Source: Pseudomonadota bacterium (GTDB taxonomy: Bacteria; Pseudomonadota; Gammaproteobacteria; Burkholderiales; Burkholderiaceae_F). From it: a stretch of DNA of 64,000 nt. Positions within the stretch are counted from its first letter, which is position 1; every line of letters begins with the position of its first letter. The stretch is taken from the NCBI GenBank assembly GCA_029778535.1, contig JAKOQB010000156.1, positions 1-64,000 on the forward strand, written 5' to 3'. The position numbers and the translations under genes are program-made. Under the pieces are notes generated by a model. That model was not told the origin of the DNA and ran no database searches. It worked only from the letters and a program-made list of their open reading frames with translations. Shown here one piece after another: positions 39,767 to 48,474 of this stretch.

Positions 39767-41104
39767 GTGCTCGATCTCTTCACGACTGGCGAGCTGCGCG
39801 CGACGTTTTCGGAACGCGCGCGCGTGCAGGCGATGCTCGACTTCGAGCGTGCGCTCGCCACCGCGCAGGCAAAGTGCGGCTTGATCCCGGCATCGGCCGC
39901 GGCGGCGATCGCCGCCGCGTGCGACGCGCAGTCGATCGACCTCGACGAACTCGCGCGGCAGTCGGTCTCAGCGGGCAACCGCGCGATCCCGCTGGTCAGG
40001 CAACTGACGCGCGCGGTCGAAGCGGCCGACGCGGATGCGGCGCACTACGTGCACTGGGGCGCGACCAGCCAGGACGCGATCGACACCGGCACCGTGCTGC
40101 AGCTGCGGCGCGCGCTGCCGCTGATCGAGGCCGATGCCGATGCGCTGGCGCACGCGCTCGCCGCGCTCGCCGAGCGATACAAGGCCACGCCGATGGCGGG
40201 CCGCACATGGCTGCAGCATGCCACCCCGATCACGTTCGGCCTGAAGGCGGCCGGCTGGCTCGCGGCGCTCGAGCGCGACCGGCAGCGGCTGGCGCAGCTC
40301 GCGCCGCGCCTGTACGTGCTGCAGTTCGGCGGGGCGGCCGGCACGCTGGCAGCGCTCGGAGAGCGCGGAATCGCGGTCGCGCAGGCGCTGGCCGACGAAC
40401 TCGGACTCGCGCTGCCCGAGATGCCGTGGCACACGCAGCGCGACCGCTTTGCCGAAGCGGCGGCGACGCTCGGAATCCTGACCGGAACGCTGGGCAAGAT
40501 CGCGCGCGACCTTGCATCGCTGATGCAGACCGAGGTCGCGGAGGCGTTCGAGCCCGCGGCGGCAGGCAAGGGCGCTTCATCGACGATGCCGCACAAGCGC
40601 AACCCGGTGGGCTGCGCGCTCGCGCTCGCCGCCGCCGCCCGCGTGCCGAATCTGGTGGCGACGATGCTCGGCGCGATGGCGCAGCAGCACGAGCGCGGCT
40701 TCGGCGACTGGCACGCCGAATGGGACACGCTGCCGCAGATCTGCCTGCTCGCCGGCGCAGCGCTGCATCACATGCGCGTCGCGCTCGAAGGCCTCGAGGT
40801 CGATGCGCAGCGGATGCGCGCGAACCTCGAAGCCACGCACGGGCTGATCTACGCGGAGGCGGTGACGATGGCGCTGGCGCAGAAGATCGGCAAGCCCGCC
40901 GCGCATCGGCTGGTCGAATCGTGCGCGCGCAGCGCGATCGCGCAGCAGCGCGCGCTGCGCGACGTGCTCGCGGCCACGCCCGAGGTCACGGTCCATCTCG
41001 CGCCGGAACAGCTCGACCGCCTGTTCGATCCGCAATCCGCAACCGGACTCGCGCAACTCCTTGTCGAACGCGTTCTCGCGGGGTGCCGATCGCGCCGGAT
41101 CTGA
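39767..41104 (+). CDS. pcaB: 3-carboxy-cis,cis-muconate cycloisomerase
   Basis: A 445-residue member of the fumarase/aspartase superfamily. Signature segments are HWGATSQDAIDTG near 92-104, and SSTMPHKRNPVG near 264-275, the mobile catalytic loop. It lactonises 3-carboxymuconate to 4-carboxymuconolactone. GTG at 39767 lies two bases after the pcaG stop; no ATG is available nearby. Confidence 0.92.
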   Translation: MLDLFTTGELRATFSERARVQAMLDFERALATAQAKCGLIPASAAAAIAAACDAQSIDLDELARQSVSAGNRAIPLVRQLTRAVEAADADAAHYVHWGATSQDAIDTGTVLQLRRALPLIEADADALAHALAALAERYKATPMAGRTWLQHATPITFGLKAAGWLAALERDRQRLAQLAPRLYVLQFGGAAGTLAALGERGIAVAQALADELGLALPEMPWHTQRDRFAEAAATLGILTGTLGKIARDLASLMQTEVAEAFEPAAAGKGASSTMPHKRNPVGCALALAAAARVPNLVATMLGAMAQQHERGFGDWHAEWDTLPQICLLAGAALHHMRVALEGLEVDAQRMRANLEATHGLIYAEAVTMALAQKIGKPAAHRLVESCARSAIAQQRALRDVLAATPEVTVHLAPEQLDRLFDPQSATGLAQLLVERVLAGCRSRRI

Positions 41105-41133
41105 TCTACCTGCGTCATAAGGAGCCAACAGCG

Positions 41134-42369
41134 ATGAGCCGGGACAGCTACGACGACGATCTCGAGCGCGGGCTCGCCAACCGGCGCGCGATCCTCGGCG
41201 ACGCGTGGGTCGACCGCTCGCTCGCCAACGCGAACGACTTCAGCGCCGAGTTCCAGAATCTGATCTCGCGCTACGCGTGGCACGAGATCTGGGGCCGTCC
41301 CGGCCTCGATCCGAGGACGCGCCGCGTGATCGTGCTGGCGATCACCTGCGCGCTCGGCCGCTGGGAAGAGTTCGAGCTGCACCTGCGCGCGGCGCTGACC
41401 GGCGGCGCCACCGCGCTTTCGCCCGACGAGGTGAAGGAAGTGCTGATGCAGGCCGCGATCTACGCCGGCGTGCCGGCCGCCAACACCGCGTTCACCCACG
41501 CGCAGAGAGTGCTGCGCGAAATCGGCCGCGCGCCTGAGCCCGCCGACGTGCTCGCCGCCGCGCATCCGGGCGTGGGACGCGCGGCGCGCACGTCCAGCGC
41601 GCCGGCGCTGCACTACACCGTACGCGCGCCGCGCAATCCACGTCACACGATCGTGCTCAGCCACGCGCTCGGCTGCGATCTTTCGATGTGGGATGCGCTC
41701 GCCAACGCGCTCGCGCGCGAGCACCGCGTGATCGCGTACGACCACCGCGGCCACGGCGGCTCGGCAGCGCCCGACGGGCCGTACACGATGGCGCAGCTCG
41801 GCGACGATGCGCAGCGCCTGCTCGCCGAGATCGACGCCGGACCGGTGATCTGGATCGGTTTGTCGATGGGCGGCATGGTCGGGCAGGAACTCGCGCTGCG
41901 CCACCCCGCGCGGGTGAAGGCGCTGGTGATCGCGAACTCGACCGGCCGCTATCCGGAGGCGGCGGCTCCGATGTGGCAGCAGCGGATCGACGCCGTGCGC
42001 GCCGGCGGCATGACCGCGATCGCCGACATGGTGCTGTCGCGCTACTTCAGTGACGCGTTCCGCGCCACGCACGCGGCGACGGTCGAGCGCTTTCGCCGCC
42101 GGCTGCTGTCGACCGACAGCGCCGGCTATCTCGGCTGCTGCTTTGCCGTGCGCGAAGTCGACACGCTCGACCTGCTGACGCAGTTGAAGCTGCCCGCGCT
42201 CGTGATCGCCGGCGAGCTCGACCAGGGAACGCCGGTGGCGTTCGCGCAGGCGATCGCGGAAAGGCTGCGCGCAAAGCTCGTCGTGATTCCGAAGGTGGCG
42301 CACCTGAGCGCGATCGAGGCCCCCGCCGAGTTCGAGCGGCACGTGCGCGAGTTCATCGCGGAGCTGTGA
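41134..42369 (+). CDS. pcaCD: Fused 4-carboxymuconolactone decarboxylase - 3-oxoadipate enol-lactonase
   Basis: A 411-residue fusion. Residues 1-130 are a PcaC-type decarboxylase of the AhpD-like fold (ISRYAWHEIWGRPGL, LAITCALGRWEEFELH); residues 155-411 are a PcaD alpha/beta hydrolase with nucleophile Ser244 in GLSMGG, Asp in GELDQGTP near 366 and His in KVAHLS near 389. Together they convert carboxymuconolactone to 3-oxoadipate. The C-then-D order is the reverse of the actinobacterial PcaL fusion (D-then-C). AAGGAG lies 9 bases upstream of the ATG. Last gene of the unit. Confidence 0.92.
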   Translation: MSRDSYDDDLERGLANRRAILGDAWVDRSLANANDFSAEFQNLISRYAWHEIWGRPGLDPRTRRVIVLAITCALGRWEEFELHLRAALTGGATALSPDEVKEVLMQAAIYAGVPAANTAFTHAQRVLREIGRAPEPADVLAAAHPGVGRAARTSSAPALHYTVRAPRNPRHTIVLSHALGCDLSMWDALANALAREHRVIAYDHRGHGGSAAPDGPYTMAQLGDDAQRLLAEIDAGPVIWIGLSMGGMVGQELALRHPARVKALVIANSTGRYPEAAAPMWQQRIDAVRAGGMTAIADMVLSRYFSDAFRATHAATVERFRRRLLSTDSAGYLGCCFAVREVDTLDLLTQLKLPALVIAGELDQGTPVAFAQAIAERLRAKLVVIPKVAHLSAIEAPAEFERHVREFIAEL

Positions 42370-42390
42370 TCCTCGGCCGTTGCGCCGAAC

Positions 42391-42960
42391 TCATCGCTTT
42401 GCCCCGTGTACTTCCATCGGCTGCACGGCGCAGGCGCCGGCGGCGCACACCTCGAACGACTCGTCGCGCGCGATCCAGCCGCGCCGGACCAGCAGCCCGT
42501 AGATCTCGCAGCCGAGGCACAGCCCGAGCACCGCTTCGAGCCACATCAGCGTCATGCAGAGCAGGCAGATCGACAGCGGCAGCGCGCCGCGCATGTCGGC
42601 GTTGGTGATGATCGCCATGGCAAGGGACAGCACGAGACCCAGCGTCCAGGCGAAGCGCTTCGGCTTGGCCGACACCCAGTGCGGCGGCTGGCGCGACGCG
42701 AGCCAGCGGGCGAACAATCCCACCGGGCTGTACCTGATCCCGGCGATCACGCGCACGAGGAACTCGAAGAAGAAAAACGCCGTGACCAGCTTGATCGGCG
42801 CGTACTCCTTGGCGAAGTACGCGTGAACGAACGCCACCGCGCCGAGCGCGAGCGTCACCCCCGCCGCGGCGCGCACGTCGTGTTCGTTGAACACGCCGGC
42901 TTTCAACGGGCGGCCGTCGATCGCCAATCCGGCGATCCGTTCCCCGTAGATTGCGCTCAT
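42391..42960 (-). CDS. DUF4395 family membrane protein
   Basis: A 189-residue membrane protein with four predicted spans and the DUF4395 hallmark MWLEAVLGLCLGCEIYGLL near 143-161, including the CLGC pair; two further cysteines lie at the C-terminus (EVCAAGAC). DUF4395 proteins often accompany thioredoxin or rhodanese-like proteins. Convergent with pcaCD with only 21 bases between stops, so there is no room for a large terminator. Confidence 0.78.
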   Translation of the reverse strand: MSAIYGERIAGLAIDGRPLKAGVFNEHDVRAAAGVTLALGAVAFVHAYFAKEYAPIKLVTAFFFFEFLVRVIAGIRYSPVGLFARWLASRQPPHWVSAKPKRFAWTLGLVLSLAMAIITNADMRGALPLSICLLCMTLMWLEAVLGLCLGCEIYGLLVRRGWIARDESFEVCAAGACAVQPMEVHGAKR

Positions 42961-43011
42961 CTGCGCCCCCGTATTCGCGGTGCAGGCCGCGCAACGCGGC
43001 CCGCTTTGAGT

Positions 43012-43431
43012 TCAGGCCGAGTCCTTGACCACGATCGGGCCGTACTGCTTGCCTTCGTGGCACTTGCGGATGTTCGGCGTGAAGGGCTGGGTGATGAACT
43101 CCTTCGACCAGCCGCCGTCGTGCTCGCGGTAGCGGAACACGACCTGGATGTCGTACAGGTCGACCTTGTCGGCGTTGGCGAGGTTGTCGCCGTTGGTGGT
43201 GCAGGTCGCCCCGTACTTGCAGACTTCGTTCTTCACATCCTCGGACTGTACCTTGCCGTCGTTGTGCGGGTTGCGGAATTTCACGCTGCGGATCTCGATG
43301 TCGCGCTGCTCGAAGTGATTGTTGGTGACGTTGAATTTCACGTTCTTGCACGCATCGGCGGCGCGGACGGCCGGTGCGGCGCACGCCAGGGCGGCCGCGG
43401 CGGCGCAGATCGAAAGCACGGAGGGTTTCAT
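43012..43431 (-). CDS. Secreted protein of unknown function
   Basis: A 139-residue protein with a clear signal peptide (1-24, ending AVRAAD). The mature part has four cysteines (ACKN, VCKYGATC and RKCHEG) and beta-rich character. No family recognised. Located 51 bases upstream of the DUF4395 gene on the same strand. Confidence 0.7.
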   Translation of the reverse strand: MKPSVLSICAAAAALACAAPAVRAADACKNVKFNVTNNHFEQRDIEIRSVKFRNPHNDGKVQSEDVKNEVCKYGATCTTNGDNLANADKVDLYDIQVVFRYREHDGGWSKEFITQPFTPNIRKCHEGKQYGPIVVKDSA

Positions 43432-43692
43432 CGGAATGGTCCCTGTAGTGAAAGAGGTGGGGGTACCGCCCGGGTCGGCCGGGCTGCAGGTAAGAACGCG
43501 ATCCGAACCCGGGGCCGGACAGCGCCGCCCAGGTCGTCGGAAATTCACGCGATGTACACGAACCGTGTGACTGCTGCGGGCGGCGTGCCTGCGCTCCCAA
43601 AGGCTTGCTGGCAGCGGGACGCCGGCCACGCGAACCGGCGCGATCGGAACGGCGATCCCGGCAGCGGGTCACCGGCGACTGCTCGACCTGCG

Positions 43693-44937
43693 TCAGACCA
43701 TGAATCCGACCAGCGCCGCAGTGACACAGGTCGCGAGCAGGCCCGCGGCGATCGACTTGGCGCCGAGTTGCGCGAGTTCGCCGTGGCGCTCGGGCGGCAG
43801 CATCGCGCTCATGCCGCCGAGCATGATGCCGAGGCTGCCGAAGTTGGCGAAGCCGCACAGCGCGTAGGTCATCAGGACGCGGCTGCGCGTCGACATCGCG
43901 TCCGCGGGCAACTGGGCCAGATCGAGATAGGCGATCAGTTCATTGAGCACGGTCTTCTTGCCGAGCAGGGCGCCGGCGGTGATCGATTCGCTCCACGGGA
44001 TGCCGATCAGCCAGGCGAGCGGAGCGAACAACCAGCCCAGCATCCGCTCTAGCGTCAGCGGCGCGCCCGCGACCGCAGGCAACGCGCCGAGGATCGCGTT
44101 GGCGAGCGCGACCAGCGCGACGAAGACGACCAGCATCGCGACGATGTTGAGCAGCAGTTGCAGCCCCGCGAACGTGCCGCGCGTGATGGCGGCGATGCTG
44201 TTGGCGTCCTCGCGTTGGATTCGTATCCGTTCGGCGTCGCCGGCCGTGAGCGGAACCATCAGCGCGGCCACCGCGATCGCCGCCGGCGTGGCGACGATCG
44301 ACGCGATCAGCAGATGCGACAGCGCTTCGGGCACCGCGCGCGCGAGCACGGTGGCGTACAGCACGAGCACGGTGCCGGCGATCGTCGCCATGCCGCAGTT
44401 CATCACGATGAAAAGCTCGCCGCGCGACAGCCGCGCCAGGTACGGCCGGATCACCAGCGGCGCCTCGACCATGCCGACGAACACGTTGGCCGCGGCCGAG
44501 ACGCCGACCGCGCCGCCGATGCCCATCGTCCGCTGCAGCAGCCAGGCGAAGCCGTGCACGATCGCCGGCAGCACGCGCCAGTGGAACAGCAGCGCCGACA
44601 GCGCCGCCACCACGAGCACGAGCGGCAGCGCGCGAAACGCGAGGATGAAGCTCGCGCCCGCGTGCGTCTCGGCGAACGGCAGCGGCGCCCCGCCGAGGTA
44701 GCCGAACACGAACGACGTGCCGGTTTCGGTCGCGTGCGCCAGCGCGTTAACGCCCTCGTTGAGCGCGTCGAGCACCTGCCGCAGTAGCGGCAGCTTCAGC
44801 AGCGCCGCCGCCAGCACGAACGCGAGCACGACGCCGGCGGCGACCGGACGCCACGCGACGCGACGGCGGTCCTCCGACACCAGCCAGCACAGCAACAGCA
44901 GGCCGGCGAGGCCAACCGCTTGATGAACGAATTGCAT
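43693..44937 (-). CDS. Concentrative nucleoside transporter (CNT/NupC family)
   Basis: A 414-residue protein with about ten membrane spans. Family hallmarks include the Gate-like segment GIGGAVGVSAAANVFVGMVEAPLVIRPYL split across about 140-167 and a C-terminal ALCGFANFGSLGIMLGG near 368-384. CNT proteins import nucleosides with a Na+ or H+ gradient. The region just upstream of its start is occupied by a heptamer tandem array (44973-45068) that could affect its expression. Confidence 0.88.
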   Translation of the reverse strand: MQFVHQAVGLAGLLLLCWLVSEDRRRVAWRPVAAGVVLAFVLAAALLKLPLLRQVLDALNEGVNALAHATETGTSFVFGYLGGAPLPFAETHAGASFILAFRALPLVLVVAALSALLFHWRVLPAIVHGFAWLLQRTMGIGGAVGVSAAANVFVGMVEAPLVIRPYLARLSRGELFIVMNCGMATIAGTVLVLYATVLARAVPEALSHLLIASIVATPAAIAVAALMVPLTAGDAERIRIQREDANSIAAITRGTFAGLQLLLNIVAMLVVFVALVALANAILGALPAVAGAPLTLERMLGWLFAPLAWLIGIPWSESITAGALLGKKTVLNELIAYLDLAQLPADAMSTRSRVLMTYALCGFANFGSLGIMLGGMSAMLPPERHGELAQLGAKSIAAGLLATCVTAALVGFMV

Positions 44938-44972
44938 CCCCAGGCCCTCCCCGCCTCAGGGCATCGCGCGAC

Positions 44973-45068
44973 GATCACGGATCACCGATCACGGATCACC
45001 GATCACGGATCACTGATCACGGATCACGGATCACGGATCACGGATCACGGATCACGGATCACGGATCA
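44973..45068. repeat. Tandem heptamer array (GATCACG)n
   Basis: Thirteen complete 7-base units plus a partial one. Ten units are GATCACG, two GATCACC and one GATCACT, the variants lying at the left end. The array fills most of the 128-base gap between the D-threonine-aldolase-like gene and the CNT transporter gene, and its last partial unit overlaps the stop codon of the former (45066-45068). Each unit carries GATC. It is a short-unit microsatellite likely to vary in copy number by slippage. Confidence 0.95.
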
Positions 45069-46193
45069 GAACACCGCCCCCCTCGCATCGACGCACCACA
45101 CGTCCTCGACCCGGTTCTTGCGCACGGCGACGATCCAGTCGTGCAGGTTCACCGTCGGGTCGCAATGGCCGGGGATCAGCAGCGCCTTGGCGCCAAGGTA
45201 GATCGACGGCCCTTCGTCGTCGACGCGCGTGAGCACCGTGTGCTCGTCGGACACGCCGTGCACGCGCCAGCCTTCGAACGCCGGCTGCGCCGGGCCGGAA
45301 TCGGTCGAGAACGCCTTCAGCCCCGCGTCGAGAGTGGCGCGGTCGCCGCGCAGGCTCATCACGGTGGCCAGCACGAACAGCGCGTGCTCGAATTGCGGCA
45401 CGTCGGGGTCGGACTCGTTGCGCGCGTAGTCGTAGTCCATCAGCGCGAACGAGCCGGGCTGAATCTCGGTGTAGACGTCGCTCCACGCCTCGTACATGAA
45501 GGTGCCGGTGCCGCCGCCGGTGACGATCTCGCACGGCAGCCCCTCGGCGCGCAGCGCGTTGCGCACCTCGCGCGCGCGCTGCGCGGCCAGCATCGCCGCC
45601 GCCTTGCGCTCGGGCACGCCGCGCCGGTGCTGCGCGCCGCCGGCATAGGCCTGCAGTCCCATCAGCGTCAGGCTCGGATAGGTGATCGTCTCGCGCGCCA
45701 GCTCGACCGCGGCGGCGGCGTCCTGCACGCCGGCGCGGTTCTGGCCGACGTCGACCTCGATGTAGACGTCGACGTAGGCGCCTTCCTCGTCGCAGATCAC
45801 CGCGAGCTGGCGCAGGATCGACGCGTCGTCGATGCACACGCCGACGCGCGCCGGCGCGAACATGCCGGCCAGTTGCGCCAGCCGCCGCATCTTGCGCTCG
45901 CCGACGATCTCGTTGGTGATCAGCACGTCCTTGATGCCGCCGGCGAGGAACACCTCGGCCTCGCCGACCTTCTGGCAGCACAGGCCGACCGCGCCGGCAT
46001 CGATCTGCCGGTGTGCGATCTGCAGCGACTTGTGGCTCTTCGCGTGCGGCCGCACGCGCACGCCCGCGTCGCGCGCCGCGTCCATCATGCGCGCGAGGTT
46101 GGTCTCGAAGCGGTCGAGGTCGAGGATCAGCGCCGGCGTATCGACGTCGGACAGCGCGTCCCCCGGCTGCGCCGGCATCCAGTGCAGGGTCAT
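45066..46193 (-). CDS. PLP-dependent D-threonine aldolase / 3-hydroxyaspartate aldolase family (DSD1-like)
   Basis: A 375-residue fold-type III enzyme with an alanine-racemase-like barrel. The PLP lysine is Lys52 in RPHAKSHK; the C-terminal metal site is HCDPTVN near 350 (His-Cys). Members cleave D-threonine, D-phenylserine or 3-hydroxyaspartate, or deaminate D-serine; the exact substrate is not fixed by sequence alone. Product would be glycine plus an aldehyde or glyoxylate. The stop codon lies within the heptamer array. Confidence 0.82.
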   Translation of the reverse strand: MTLHWMPAQPGDALSDVDTPALILDLDRFETNLARMMDAARDAGVRVRPHAKSHKSLQIAHRQIDAGAVGLCCQKVGEAEVFLAGGIKDVLITNEIVGERKMRRLAQLAGMFAPARVGVCIDDASILRQLAVICDEEGAYVDVYIEVDVGQNRAGVQDAAAAVELARETITYPSLTLMGLQAYAGGAQHRRGVPERKAAAMLAAQRAREVRNALRAEGLPCEIVTGGGTGTFMYEAWSDVYTEIQPGSFALMDYDYARNESDPDVPQFEHALFVLATVMSLRGDRATLDAGLKAFSTDSGPAQPAFEGWRVHGVSDEHTVLTRVDDEGPSIYLGAKALLIPGHCDPTVNLHDWIVAVRKNRVEDVWCVDARGAVF

Positions 46194-46308
46194 GTCGCGG
46201 CCTCGCGTCCGCGCATGGCGTGGCGGACCGACGCGCGGTGGCGCAGTCTAGCCGGGCAACGCCGGAATCGACCACTTCCGCGTCGGCGCGAAGTCGGCGG
46301 CCCGGCCC

Positions 46309-47415
46309 TCACCACCTCAGGCGCAGCGTGCCGGTGCCGGACTCGATGCCGGCGCCAAAGCGCCGGCTCTCGCGGTCGAGCGTGGCCGCCAGCCAGCGCG
46401 CGTCCTCGGCCGGCGCGCGGCCGACGCGGAAGCGCTGCACGCGGGTGGGCACCAGCCCGAGTTGCTTCAGCGCGCCGCTGGCCGCGTCGAGCGTGGCGAG
46501 GTACATCGCCCCCAGTTCGGCGCGGAACGATTCGTAGCCGCCAATGCCTTCGTAGTCGTTGATGAAATCGCCGCAGCCGTACAGGATCAACCGGCCGCGG
46601 TGCACTTCGATGCCCTTCGGGTGGTGCGACGAGTGGCCGTGCACGACGTCGATCTGCGCCTGCTCGATCAGCGCGTGCGCGAAGGCGCGCTGCCTTGTGG
46701 GCACCGTGTAGCCCCAGTTGCCGCCCCAGTGGATCGACGCGACCGCGACATCGCCGGGCCGCTTGACGGCGCGCACGCGCGCGGCGATCGCATCCAACTC
46801 CGCGTCGGTCAACTCAGGCAGCAGCGCGATGCCGGCGCGTGCGTCGGTCGCGGCCCAGTCGCGCGCGGTGCCGCAGTCGAGCGTCGCGAATGCGAACACC
46901 AGCACGCGTCCGCCGGCGCCGGCGTCGAGGATCGCCGCCTGTGCGGCCTCGTCGGCATCGCGGCCGGCGCCCGCGGTGCGGATGCCCGCGGCGCGCAGCG
47001 CAGTGAGCGTCTCGGCGAGTCCCGCGCGGCCCCAGTCGAGCACGTGGTTGTTCGCCAGCGCGCAGCAGTCGACCGCGGCCGAAGTGAGGATGTCGACGTT
47101 GCCCGGGTGCATCCGGTAGTGGATGCCCTTGCTCGGCCACGCGTCGTCGCTCGTGGTGACGGACGTTTCGAGGTTGATGATCCGCGCATGCGGCTGCACG
47201 CGGTCCAGTTCAACGAGCACATCGCCCCACACGTAGTCGGGGGCAACAGCGCGCGGGATCGGGCCGCTTGCGCGCTCGGCGAGTTCCACATAGCCGAGCG
47301 CCGAGGTGACGTAACCCTCATACAGGCGCGGGTCGCTGCGATGGCGCTGGATCTGGTCGATCCCGCGGCCGAGCATCACGTCGCCGCACAGGAACAAGCG
47401 CAGCTCGGTGTTCAT
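46309..47415 (-). CDS. CapA-family metallophosphatase-like protein
   Basis: A 368-residue protein of the PGA_cap (CapA/PgsA) family, with GDVMLGR near 10-16, NNHVLDWG near 112-119, SIHWGGNWGY and HGHSSHHPKG, forming a calcineurin-like metal centre. CapA proteins act in poly-gamma-glutamate synthesis, but many homologues without capBC genes, as here, have unknown roles. No signal peptide is seen, so it may be cytoplasmic. ATG at 47415 overlaps the upstream gene's stop (ATGA); longer N-terminal extensions would run into that gene. Confidence 0.8.
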   Translation of the reverse strand: MNTELRLFLCGDVMLGRGIDQIQRHRSDPRLYEGYVTSALGYVELAERASGPIPRAVAPDYVWGDVLVELDRVQPHARIINLETSVTTSDDAWPSKGIHYRMHPGNVDILTSAAVDCCALANNHVLDWGRAGLAETLTALRAAGIRTAGAGRDADEAAQAAILDAGAGGRVLVFAFATLDCGTARDWAATDARAGIALLPELTDAELDAIAARVRAVKRPGDVAVASIHWGGNWGYTVPTRQRAFAHALIEQAQIDVVHGHSSHHPKGIEVHRGRLILYGCGDFINDYEGIGGYESFRAELGAMYLATLDAASGALKQLGLVPTRVQRFRVGRAPAEDARWLAATLDRESRRFGAGIESGTGTLRLRW

Positions 47416-48416
47416 TGCAATTCGTCCTGCAGTTCGGCCAGCAGCTCCGCTTCGCGGCCGGTGTAGCGCGGCGAGAAGTGGAACGGAGTCACGTCGCGCG
47501 CGCCGCACAGGCGCGCGATCCGTCCGGCCTGGCGCGCGGTCAGGTGCTGCTTGCGTTGCGCGTGCGCGCCGTCGGCGTCGAGGAACACCGCCTCGATGTA
47601 GAGCTGCGTGGCGCCGCCGGCGAGCGCGACGATGCGGCGTTCGTTGTCGGCATGATGGACGACGTCGGTGATGTACGCGATCTTCGCCCCCGGCACGCAG
47701 CGGATCGCCTCGCGCTTCAGGTCGCCGAGCGCGACCGGCCGCTCGGTCCAGTCGCCGCCGTCGCGCCAGCGCGCGGTGACGATCTCGTCATCGGGCCGGC
47801 CTTCGAGGATCGCCTGCTTGGCAGTCGCCAGCCAGGGCCCGGTGCGCAGGCCGAGGTCGGCAAGCCGGTCCTTCCATACGTTCACGTGCGTGGCTTCCTC
47901 AAGGGCGAAGCCCAGGCACGGCGTGCGGTGGTCGAGAGCCGCGCAGCGCACGCGAAAGCCGGGCTCGTCGAGCAGCACGCCGGCGGGCGCGTCGCCGTCG
48001 GCGAGCGGCTCGCGCGTGAACGCATTGACGCTGCGGAAGCGGGCGCTGCGCGTGGCGCCGTCGGCGTCGACTTCGGTCGCGGTCAGCGTGAATTCCTGCT
48101 CGTAGTTGTGCACCAGGTTCCACGTGTACGCGGCGAGCTTGTGTTCGACCTGCGCGACGAATCGCGGCGGGCCGAAGCAGTGCACGCCCGTGTGCCGCCC
48201 GACGCAGATGCGCACGAGACGGTCGAGCCCGACGAAGTGGTCCATGTGCGTGTGCGACACGAATGCGTGCGTGACGCGCAGCAGATGCCGCGGTGCCAGC
48301 GGCGCATTGTCGCCGAGGTCGAACAAAAGCGCGCGCTTGGCGTGCCGGAGGTCGACGTACAGTCCCGGATCGCCGAACGGCCCGTTCACCAGGCGGGCAT
48401 CGAAGCGGGGGCGCAT
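47412..48416 (-). CDS. Metallo-beta-lactamase-fold hydrolase, RNase Z-like
   Basis: A 334-residue MBL-fold protein with the zinc motif SHTHMDH near 54-60 and later ITDVVHH and FHFSPRY segments. The C-terminal FHFSPRYTG resembles RNase Z/ElaC proteins, which trim tRNA 3' ends, though this protein is longer and divergent. Adjacent to rtcA, an RNA-end modifying enzyme, so an RNA substrate is plausible. Confidence 0.78.
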   Translation of the reverse strand: MRPRFDARLVNGPFGDPGLYVDLRHAKRALLFDLGDNAPLAPRHLLRVTHAFVSHTHMDHFVGLDRLVRICVGRHTGVHCFGPPRFVAQVEHKLAAYTWNLVHNYEQEFTLTATEVDADGATRSARFRSVNAFTREPLADGDAPAGVLLDEPGFRVRCAALDHRTPCLGFALEEATHVNVWKDRLADLGLRTGPWLATAKQAILEGRPDDEIVTARWRDGGDWTERPVALGDLKREAIRCVPGAKIAYITDVVHHADNERRIVALAGGATQLYIEAVFLDADGAHAQRKQHLTARQAGRIARLCGARDVTPFHFSPRYTGREAELLAELQDELQ

Positions 48417-48474
48417 ATTGGACTCGCGAGCAACGCAATCATGCGTCGGGGCGACGAGCTGCTGGTCTCATCTT

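Noticed and set aside
44973..45068. CRISPR array or iteron origin
   Set aside because: The units are only 7 bases with no spacers, and there is no Cas, Rep or DnaA-box context.
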